Assembly (NCBI GenBank): GCA_016871655.1
Contig: VHCR01000119.1
Coordinates: 1 to 5,162, forward strand
Direction: 5' to 3'
Length of the DNA: 5,162 nt
From: Verrucomicrobiota bacterium
GTDB lineage: Bacteria > Verrucomicrobiota > Verrucomicrobiia > Chthoniobacterales > UBA6821
The notes below the pieces were generated by a model. That model was not told the origin of the DNA, searched no databases, and saw nothing but the letters and a program-made list of their open reading frames with translations. Position numbers and translations under genes: made by a program. This document shows, one piece after another, positions 1 to 5,162 of this stretch; positions within the stretch are counted from its first letter, which is position 1; each line of letters opens with the position of its first letter.

Positions 1-3000
1 GACTAACTCGTTCCAATGAGAACAAAGTTGTTCTAACTTTTTTTCATCAACTCCTAGAATGCGAGCATCTTGAATTTGTGTAACTCTATCCTCAATGGAT
101 GTCTTGATGATCGGGAGGGCTGCTATTCTATTAACACTTATTTTAAAAAGATGAACAGCTATACTCGTCTCTTGAGCTCGAGCATAAGCCTTCTGCGCTT
201 CGATTTCATGAAGGAGATTGTCTCCCCATCTCTCGGTTGCAATCATCTTCTGAGTTTCATGCGCTAAGTCATGCCAGAGCGTTCGCTCTTGAATGTTGTG
301 ATTTTGAATATCTTGGAAAAGCGAAGCCGTGAGGCTCTGATATCGTTGTTCTGCGGCTTTGACCCAATAAGGAAAAAAATTGCTATAGCCTGTTGCTGCG
401 TTAGCAACGCCAATATTTTTTTCCCATGTCGCTAGCGGAATTGTTAACGGTTCAACAATATGAGAGAGAAGCACTCTCCATGCTTGCTGGGCCTTGATGA
501 GTTGCTCGATTGCTCTTTCCGAATCAACAGTTTCTTTTGTTCGTTCAAGCACCAGCGCTGCCGCGCTCTCAGCTCGGTGCACTTGAGCCCACAGAACATT
601 GGAAATAAGATTTGCTTTTTTTTCTTTTGCATCGCTGAGGAGCCTCTCCCTAACAGGGCTCTCCTCTTCATAAGCCTTGATTACATCTTCCCAAGCATCT
701 TCAGCCTCGAAAAGTTTTCGAACAGCCTCTTGCCATAACGCATCCATTTCCTCAAGCGAACCTTTTGATAAAATTTTTTCTTCTGCTGCTGCCAAAGCCT
801 CCTGTGCGAGATATTCCTTTCTATCGGCTTTCAATTGAGATTTGTTGGCATTGAATAAAAGCGTTGGAGTATGAACTTCCTTTTTATGACTCGAATCAAA
901 AATCGTCGGTAAGCCAGGAAGCCATTTACTTCCCTTCCTAAGACGATAGTGTTGCTTGCTCAAATTATCCGCTGCTGCAAAAAATGATTGAAGTGTGCTC
1001 GTACTTCTTTTTGAGGCTGCACTCATCATACTTCCGGCATAAGAGGCTCTTTCCTGCTCTACAGCTGCATTGGAAGAAGAAGAGGTTTCTGTCGCCTTCT
1101 GAATAATTTTCCCAATAATATCTTGGATCATTGGTTTTGGACTTTCCAACTCTGCCAATTTTTCTTTTATCTCATTTAACTCGGCTTGCTGAGTTGAAGT
1201 ACGAATGGGGAGGTGTTCTAGAAGACCAATCTTATGACTCAATTCTCCTTGATATTGCCTCTGCATAAACTCAAGTGTTTCTAAAAAATAGCCAAGATAG
1301 TAATGAGTCGGATCTTTTTTAGCTCTCTCGTAAGTTTCGTCTCCCCAATTTGCATATCCAACAGTCCTTTTGATGAGTTTAACGTATTGTTGGAGTGTTG
1401 CGATACGGTTTTTCGTTGCTTGAATTTCTCCTGGTGTCAAACCGGTGCCTTGAAGCGCTTCATCAATGTCGTCTGGAAAATGCAGGTCCAAAATTCTCTC
1501 CCCCATTTCTTCATCAATTAGCATTGGAAGCTCTCTCACCTGCAAAGCGTTTTTGCGCGCTAGAATTTTTTTCAATTCCAAATTAATTGCAGCAGGGTCT
1601 TCCACATATTGCAAAAAATCTGGAAAACTAAAATCATCAGGAAAAGAGAGATCGCTATCAATCACAGCTACGATAGGGTTCCCAGCATCATCGCTTTTAT
1701 AAACAAAGTTGAGAGGATTGGGATCAAGCTCTCCCGTAATAAAATGAAGGAGCTGAGCATTAGCTAATGATCGTTGCAAATGTGGATTTCTAAAATTAAT
1801 TTCTTGAGTAACATAGGAAATTTTTTTCGAATTTAAGGTTTCAAAATAGAGCACTCCTTTTGATGCTAACTCAAAAGCTCTTGCTACAGAAATGGGCTCG
1901 CCATTTTCTAAGAGCGGTTTTTGAGGAGTAGCCTGTACAAGAAAATTGGGAACGTGCAAACGCCCTACATCTCGATCAGAAGCACCTCCCATCGCTAATT
2001 GTACTAAGCTTTCTATGACGGCATCCTTATTGCCTATCCCATCTCGAAGTTGTTCGTCAGACATTCTTATCGGTTCTTCTCGATAAAGCTGAACTCCATC
2101 TGCCAATTCTTGAAAATGCCCGCGCCTTTCTTTTCCTTCACCCCCAAAAGATGTAAAACCAACTCGAGGCACCAACTGAGATCCTAGCAAATCATCAATT
2201 TTGTAGGTAGCCAAAGATCGTCCTGCTAAATTCGCATTCTTTTTTGTTGTTCCTTTTGGAAGACTCAACTGCTCTGCATTCAAGTCTGGAAGCTCTTCTA
2301 ATGGGCTCTCCTCTTTAAAAATATGTTCTGAGCCATCGTTCAGTTTAAAACGATCCACCGAGGACATCATCCCAGAGGCATATTGGCTCTGATATTCCAA
2401 AACATCTTCTGTCCGAAAACGAATTCCTCGCCGCGGAATCAAGCCCTGCCCAGGATCAAAGTGGCCGATGACTTTTCCTTCCAAGGCGAAGCGCTCCACA
2501 TCAATGCCACGCAGAAGAAGATTACAAGCATCGATCCGCCTAAATGCACGTTCAACCTTCTCATAAGAAAGGGATAGTTCTTCTAAAGCTGCGTTTAAAG
2601 AGTTTTCTTTGGTCTTGAGATATTTTTCTGTTAGCGACTCTAAGTTCTGCAATTGATTCCACTTTTCCTCATCGCTTTCATCAGTGTCTTGAGATTGTTT
2701 GTATGCATCAAGAGCTTTCATCAGCGTATTGAGCTGCTGACTAGCCAAACCACGAGATTCACCCGAAATTGTTTTAAACTCATCAGGATCAATATTCAAA
2801 TAGCGACGAGACAGAATAGTTTTTGGCGATGCTTTCGAAGGTTCTACGATCGCTTGTAAAACACTTCCTCTCTCTTGATCGATAGAAAAATTCGGTTCGA
2901 TACCATCAAAATTATTTTGACTGTCATCACTAAGACGACTCCCTACTTCTTCACGAAATCTCTCATGCTTTTCCTCAGTGGCTTCAGCAGACCTCCTTGA

Positions 3001-3081
3001 TCTGCCTAAAGATTCTCCTTCCATTCCTTCTAATTTAAAAGGAATTAGTACTACAATAAGAATGAATAATAGCAATTTCAT
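1..3081 (-). CDS. Secreted PI4K type II-like kinase-fold protein, 3' end outside window
   Basis: Reading the minus strand from the ATG at 3081 gives 1027 codons without a stop to position 1, so the C-terminus is missing. Residues 1-19 look like a Sec signal peptide or N-terminal anchor: a Lys, then the hydrophobic run LLLFILIVVLIPF; there is no lipobox. Residues about 185-500 resemble type II phosphatidylinositol 4-kinases in motif order. There is a Gly/Ser loop near 236-242, IFKEE with candidate ATP-binding Lys256, then LATYKIDDLLGSQLVPRV (290-307), matching the family's AxYxxDxxLxxxxVPR segment. GHFQELADGV (321-330) matches its GSFQxFVEG segment. The catalytic loop is ITGELDPNPLNFV, with Asp453 and Asn458, and the metal-binding segment is AVIDSDLSFP, with Asp475. 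Residues 500-1027 are charged, mostly helical, probably coiled-coil in parts (about 630-660 and 750-870), with no domain I recognise. It lies 58 bp downstream of mlaD with no clear terminator between, so cotranscription is possible. Lipid or protein substrate is unknown. The frame and fold are seen in sequence; the function is inferred. Confidence 0.75.
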   Translation of the reverse strand, partial: MKLLLFILIVVLIPFKLEGMEGESLGRSRRSAEATEEKHERFREEVGSRLSDDSQNNFDGIEPNFSIDQERGSVLQAIVEPSKASPKTILSRRYLNIDPDEFKTISGESRGLASQQLNTLMKALDAYKQSQDTDESDEEKWNQLQNLESLTEKYLKTKENSLNAALEELSLSYEKVERAFRRIDACNLLLRGIDVERFALEGKVIGHFDPGQGLIPRRGIRFRTEDVLEYQSQYASGMMSSVDRFKLNDGSEHIFKEESPLEELPDLNAEQLSLPKGTTKKNANLAGRSLATYKIDDLLGSQLVPRVGFTSFGGEGKERRGHFQELADGVQLYREEPIRMSDEQLRDGIGNKDAVIESLVQLAMGGASDRDVGRLHVPNFLVQATPQKPLLENGEPISVARAFELASKGVLYFETLNSKKISYVTQEINFRNPHLQRSLANAQLLHFITGELDPNPLNFVYKSDDAGNPIVAVIDSDLSFPDDFSFPDFLQYVEDPAAINLELKKILARKNALQVRELPMLIDEEMGERILDLHFPDDIDEALQGTGLTPGEIQATKNRIATLQQYVKLIKRTVGYANWGDETYERAKKDPTHYYLGYFLETLEFMQRQYQGELSHKIGLLEHLPIRTSTQQAELNEIKEKLAELESPKPMIQDIIGKIIQKATETSSSSNAAVEQERASYAGSMMSAASKRSTSTLQSFFAAADNLSKQHYRLRKGSKWLPGLPTIFDSSHKKEVHTPTLLFNANKSQLKADRKEYLAQEALAAAEEKILSKGSLEEMDALWQEAVRKLFEAEDAWEDVIKAYEEESPVRERLLSDAKEKKANLISNVLWAQVHRAESAAALVLERTKETVDSERAIEQLIKAQQAWRVLLSHIVEPLTIPLATWEKNIGVANAATGYSNFFPYWVKAAEQRYQSLTASLFQDIQNHNIQERTLWHDLAHETQKMIATERWGDNLLHEIEAQKAYARAQETSIAVHLFKISVNRIAALPIIKTSIEDRVTQIQDARILGVDEKKLEQLCSHWNELV

Positions 3082-3098
3082 AAAAAAGAAATTGCCTC
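3072..3098 (-). promoter_or_regulatory. Ribosome-binding region and start-codon hairpin of the kinase-like gene
   Basis: On the minus strand a GAGG Shine-Dalgarno-like motif (3098-3095) lies 13 nt before the ATG at 3081, longer than usual. A perfect 8-bp inverted repeat fills the gap and enters the gene: GCAATTTC (3095-3088) can pair with GAAATTGC (3079-3072). The 8-nt loop TTTTTTAT holds the first two bases of the start codon. Folding would shorten the effective spacing but would also mask one base of GAGG and the G of the ATG. It could therefore tune initiation. It does not look like a terminator because the U run is in the loop, not after the stem. The stem is AT-rich and only moderately stable, so an effect is speculative. 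Confidence 0.4.
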
Positions 3099-3139
3099 AA
3101 AAAACACAAAGAAAGCAAAGACAAATGACTCGTTAATCT

Positions 3140-3886
3140 TCACTTTTTGCTGCTCTTCACCGTATCACGATAGAAAATAACTCCATGTTGCCTCAAATTG
3201 CTAATAAATGCTTTGAGATCATTGGCCGCTCCCTTTGCTGAATCCATCGTCTCATTTCCTTTTTTGACAAAGACCGTTGCGTCTGCCATCGCCTTCTCGG
3301 CTTGTTGTGAAGCGGCTGCAATGTTAGCCAAAGAGTTTTGAATATCGGCAACTCCTTTTTTGTTAAAAATATCTTTTTTGAAAGTTTCGGTGATTTGAGT
3401 GATGTTGTCCACGGCTCTTTCAACCTTGGGCATAATTTCACCCACTTGGCGTTGGAGGTCTGCAATGTTTGCTTCGCGCATTCCTTCTACAACGGAATTA
3501 GGAGGCAAGACATCATCTAGATCTGCATCATCACTGACCGAAACTGTCACAAATCGATCTCCCAATAATCCCGAACTACCAATGGAAAAAAGACTCTTCT
3601 TCGGAATTTTGACACTTCCATTGATGCGGAGTCGCACTTGGACAGCTTTCATATCAGCAAGAATCACTGGCGCCTCTTCTACATCACCAATGCGAGCTCC
3701 GGCCAGCAAAACATCAGCTCCCTTGAGAAGACCATTAGCATTAGTGTACCGAACGATGATTGGATAAGAATGCTCGGTCCACTGACTAAAGCGGCCAAAA
3801 TAGACGACCAACGAAAAAACAGCGGCCAGTCCTATGAGGAGAAAAATGCCGGCTTTGAGTTGAACGGAATAACTATTGGAATCCAT
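3140..3886 (-). CDS. mlaD: MlaD-like MCE-domain lipid transport protein
   Basis: A complete 248-residue protein. It is the substrate-binding, periplasm-facing subunit of an MCE/Mla ABC transporter; in the family MlaD forms a hexameric ring on the permease and passes phospholipids. A short cytoplasmic N-terminus precedes one membrane segment (residues about 11-30, AGIFLLIGLAAVFSLVVYF). The MCE domain follows at about 40-117, with the typical NGLLKGADVLLAGARIGDVE stretch (51-70) and SGLLGDRFVTVSV (105-117). Residues about 138-230 are a helical, Asn/Gln/Ala-rich tail expected to extend the central channel, ending in LRQHGVIFYRD (231-241). The ATG at 3886 is chosen because it leaves the usual short pre-membrane segment; no strong Shine-Dalgarno is visible before it. 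It follows mlaF after 246 bp of repeat-rich DNA, so it may have its own promoter. The family call is secure; the direction of lipid flow cannot be read from sequence. Confidence 0.95.
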   Translation of the reverse strand: MDSNSYSVQLKAGIFLLIGLAAVFSLVVYFGRFSQWTEHSYPIIVRYTNANGLLKGADVLLAGARIGDVEEAPVILADMKAVQVRLRINGSVKIPKKSLFSIGSSGLLGDRFVTVSVSDDADLDDVLPPNSVVEGMREANIADLQRQVGEIMPKVERAVDNITQITETFKKDIFNKKGVADIQNSLANIAAASQQAEKAMADATVFVKKGNETMDSAKGAANDLKAFISNLRQHGVIFYRDTVKSSKK

Positions 3887-3908
3887 GGGAAAGTCGCTTC
3901 GTGACTAG

Positions 3909-3940
3909 TTGAAGGGTTGAAGGGTTGAAAGGTTGAGAGG
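3909..3940. repeat. Four-copy 8-bp tandem repeat upstream of mlaD
   Basis: On the plus strand the units are TTGAAGGG, TTGAAGGG, TTGAAAGG and TTGAGAGG, directly adjacent. The first two are identical and the others differ by one or two transitions. On the transcribed strand this is a pyrimidine-rich CAACC-type array in the leader of mlaD, 23 bp before the start codon. Slipped-strand changes in copy number would alter leader length without touching coding sequence. Confidence 0.9.
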
Positions 3941-3969
3941 AGAATATGTTAAAGTTAATAACATCTCAA
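3941..3969 (-). promoter_or_regulatory. Possible sigma70-type promoter for mlaD
   Basis: On the minus strand TTGAGA (3969-3964; five of six match to TTGACA) is followed after exactly 17 bp by TATTCT (3946-3941; four of six match to TATAAT). The spacer is itself a partial palindrome, TGTTA-N7-TAACA (3947-3963), which could be an operator or chance in AT-rich DNA. The predicted start of transcription would fall at the edge of the 8-bp tandem array. It sits between mlaF and mlaD, where a secondary promoter would make sense. Two hexamers in AT-rich sequence are weak evidence. Confidence 0.3.
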
Positions 3970-3980
3970 TACAAATGGCA

Positions 3981-4132
3981 AACTACCTCAGAAATTCGCT
4001 CCTGCGGATGAAATACAAAAAGCCTCGGAGCGCGAGAAAGGACTGCATCGACGAGCGTCTATCTAATACGTGAAGCGACGAGCATCGGAGTGACGCCACA
4101 GTTCGCCGCAGCAGCGAATCCCTGAGGCAGTT
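3981..4132. repeat. 152-bp intergenic element with 27-bp imperfect terminal inverted repeats
   Basis: The left arm (3981-4007) and right arm (4106-4132) are inverted copies matching at 23 of 27 positions, sharing blocks such as CCGCAG, AGCGAAT, CTGAGG and AGTT. The element ends on the base next to the mlaF stop codon. It looks richer in G+C than its flanks and has no reading frame of interest. Short degenerate direct repeats lie inside: AGCCTCGGAGCG (4021-4032) with AGCATCGGAGTG (4081-4092), and CGACGAGCGTC (4049-4059) with CGACGAGCATC (4076-4086). In RNA from the gene strand three of the four arm mismatches become G-U pairs, so 26 of 27 positions could pair around a 98-nt loop. Inside the loop a small minus-strand hairpin, CTCG-CGCTC-CGAG (4036-4024), is followed by GC and five Ts, a poor terminator candidate. 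It could be a MITE-like or palindromic interspersed repeat, or a processing or attenuation structure. I found no adjacent target-site duplication. Confidence 0.75.
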
Positions 4133-4927
4133 TTAATCAATTTCGTGGGAACGGCCGTCTATAAAATCCCTAACTAATGAGTCATTGGACGCATGAAATT
4201 CTGTAAGGGTTCCGCAAAAATGAAGTTTGCCTTGATGCAACATGGCAACGCGATCTGCGATGTGATTCGTGCTCACCATGTCATGAGTCACAACGACAGA
4301 AGTCACTTGGAGTTGCTTTTGTAAGCGCCGAATCAAGCGATTAATTGTGTCAGAGACAATCGGATCAAGACCTGCCGTCGGCTCGTCATAAAGAATGCAA
4401 GCCGGTTCGCTGATGATGGCACGCGCGAGAGCCGCTCGCTTGCGCATTCCGCCACTCAAGTTAACAGGCATTTTTTGTTCGTGCCCTTGCAACGAAACCA
4501 ATTCGAGTGCTTTGCTCACTTTATGTTGCAAGATCGTTTCATCACGTAGACCACGTTCTTTTAATGGGAAGGCAACATTTTCAAAAACCGTCATCGAATC
4601 AAAAAGTGCTCCATCTTGAAATAACATTCCGACTTTGCGACGCACGGATTCCAACTCCCGTTCTGTAAAAGCAGAAATGTCTTCTCCTTCAATTAAAACC
4701 TTTCCAGAAAGTGGCCTCATCAAACCAATGAGATGTTTTAAAAAAACACTTTTCCCTCCACCGCTTCCTCCCAAAAGCACCATTGTCTCTCCGCGCCGAA
4801 CAGAAAGAGAGAGCCCACGCAGCACTTCTTGCGCGCCGAAACGTTGCTTCAAATCACAAACTTCAATGAGAGGGAGAGAAGGCTGGAGGTTGGAGGCTGG
4901 AGGCTGGAGGATTTTTGGTTCTGACAT
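4133..4927 (-). CDS. mlaF: MlaF-like ABC transporter ATPase
   Basis: A complete 264-residue cytoplasmic ATPase that powers the MlaE-MlaD lipid transporter. All ABC landmarks are intact: Walker A GGSGGGKS (53-60, Lys59), Q-loop Gln104 in MLFQDGALFDSMTV, signature LSGGM (157-161) followed by RKRAALARA, Walker B ILYDEP (178-183, Glu182), D-loop AGLDP (185-189) and H-loop His215 in VVTHDM. FQDGALFDSMTVFENV and NLSGGMRKRAALARA are typical of the MlaF branch rather than of importers in general. The ATG at 4927 is 4 bp after the mlaE stop, which suggests translational coupling; only a weak purine stretch precedes it. Residues 6-16 are encoded by a 7-bp tandem repeat and give an odd ILQPPASNLQP leader before the conserved domain begins near residue 20. 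That leader is probably not needed for ATPase function. The stop codon abuts the inverted-repeat element. Confidence 0.97.
   Translation of the reverse strand: MSEPKILQPPASNLQPSLPLIEVCDLKQRFGAQEVLRGLSLSVRRGETMVLLGGSGGGKSVFLKHLIGLMRPLSGKVLIEGEDISAFTERELESVRRKVGMLFQDGALFDSMTVFENVAFPLKERGLRDETILQHKVSKALELVSLQGHEQKMPVNLSGGMRKRAALARAIISEPACILYDEPTAGLDPIVSDTINRLIRRLQKQLQVTSVVVTHDMVSTNHIADRVAMLHQGKLHFCGTLTEFHASNDSLVRDFIDGRSHEID
4881..4910. repeat. 7-bp tandem repeat inside the mlaF N-terminal coding region
   Basis: The plus-strand units are GGCTGGA, GGTTGGA, GGCTGGA and GGCTGGA (4881-4908), followed by a partial GG. On the coding strand they encode residues 6-16 of MlaF (ILQPPASNLQP). Because the unit is not a multiple of three, gain or loss of one copy would shift the mlaF frame. 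It has a different unit length from the 8-bp array upstream of mlaD, but the same pyrimidine-rich character on the coding strand. Confidence 0.9.
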
Positions 4928-4931
4928 AAAA

Positions 4932-5162
4932 TTATCTTAATCCCGCAGGGAAAATCATATTCAGCGCCATCGTGAGGAAAAAATTGGCAATTAAAATACA
5001 GAGCGAGCAAATCACCACGGCATCGGTTGTGGCACGTCCAACACCAACGGCTCCTTCTTTTGTTGTTAGTCCCTGCTGACAACTTAAAAAAACAACGACA
5101 ATGGCAAAGACGAATCCTTTACAAAGCGACATCACAATGTTGTGTCCATCAATGAAGCGCCA
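4932..5162 (-). CDS. mlaE: MlaE-like ABC transporter permease, C-terminal part
   Basis: Only the last 76 codons and the TAA stop (4934-4932) are in the window; the start lies beyond 5162. MlaE is the inner-membrane permease of the MCE lipid transporter, dimeric, with MlaF below and MlaD above. The visible part has a membrane segment (about visible residues 16-28, GFVFAIVVVFLSC) leading into the family hallmark CQQGL. It is followed by GAVGVGRATTDAVVICS (about 37-53), the near-invariant GxxGVGxATTxAVV signature, and a last membrane helix (about 51-66). A GTG at 5135 and an ATG at 5132 are internal codons, not starts, since the frame stays open and conserved upstream. The 4-bp gap to mlaF supports an operon. 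The family identity is strong despite the truncation. Confidence 0.95.
   Translation of the reverse strand, partial: WRFIDGHNIVMSLCKGFVFAIVVVFLSCQQGLTTKEGAVGVGRATTDAVVICSLCILIANFFLTMALNMIFPAGLR

Noticed and set aside
616..623. Run of eight Ts (eight As in the coding strand) as a possible frameshift site in the long gene
   Set aside because: The frame stays open through it to position 1 with similar composition on both sides, so nothing suggests a shift.
444..738. Overlapping open frames on both strands (444-671 minus, 460-738 plus)
   Set aside because: Both lie inside the continuous kinase-like gene in other frames, have odd composition and match no family I know.
1303..1702. Cluster of three short plus-strand open frames
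   Set aside because: They are antisense to the most conserved part of the kinase-like domain and have no recognisable protein features or clear start signals.
3082..3139. Intrinsic terminator between mlaD and the kinase-like gene
   Set aside because: The strand is U-rich but there is no GC-rich stem before a U run; the only hairpin encloses the start codon and has its Us in the loop.
3893..4079. GTCGCTTC at 3893-3900 and its inverted match within CTAATACGTGAAGCGAC (4063-4079)
   Set aside because: The exact match is only 8 bp and needs gaps to extend, so it may be chance.
3977..4136. Target-site duplication around the inverted-repeat element
   Set aside because: The bases just outside the arms (GGCA on the left, TTAA on the right) do not match, so recent transposition is not shown.
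4849..5082. Minus-strand open frame across the mlaE-mlaF junction
   Set aside because: It is an alternative frame through the conserved mlaE C-terminus and mlaF N-terminus.
1..5162. CRISPR array, tRNA, rRNA, insertion-sequence transposase or phage genes
   Set aside because: I saw no regularly spaced direct repeats of CRISPR length, no cloverleaf or rRNA-like sequence and no transposase or phage protein motifs on either strand.

Overview
The window reads as a Gram-negative bacterial chromosome segment in which every supported gene lies on the minus strand, so transcription runs from high to low coordinates. The order is mlaE (3' end only), mlaF, mlaD, then one very long reading frame that runs off the left edge. 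An MCE-type lipid ABC transporter implies an outer membrane. The moderately AT-rich coding sequence, the E-F-D gene order, the short slipped tandem repeats and a secreted eukaryote-like kinase would fit a member of the PVC group (Verrucomicrobiota or Chlamydiota). That assignment is inference and is weak.

Positions 3140-5162 hold the transporter: the C-terminus of the inner-membrane permease MlaE, the complete ATPase MlaF 4 bp after it, and the complete single-MCE-domain, membrane-anchored MlaD. Together these would move phospholipid between inner and outer membrane. No MlaC or MlaB partner is present in the window. The 246 bp between mlaF and mlaD (3887-4132) hold no gene. They contain a 152-bp element bounded by 27-bp imperfect inverted repeats, a possible promoter for mlaD, and four copies of an 8-bp tandem repeat. 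A separate 7-bp tandem repeat is translated as part of the MlaF N-terminus.

Positions 1-3081 are one uninterrupted minus-strand frame of 1027 codons with no stop inside the window. It is easy to miss because its stop codon lies outside. It begins with a Sec-type signal sequence or membrane anchor. Residues about 185-500 carry a recognisable type II phosphatidylinositol 4-kinase-like (PI3/PI4-kinase fold) catalytic domain with the ATP-binding lysine, catalytic Asp...Asn pair and metal-binding Asp in place. At least 527 further residues of mostly helical sequence follow, with no domain I recognise. A large exported PI4K-like protein directly downstream of a lipid-transport operon is the most interesting content here. 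It could be a host-directed effector acting on host phosphoinositides or proteins, or an envelope kinase; the sequence alone does not decide.
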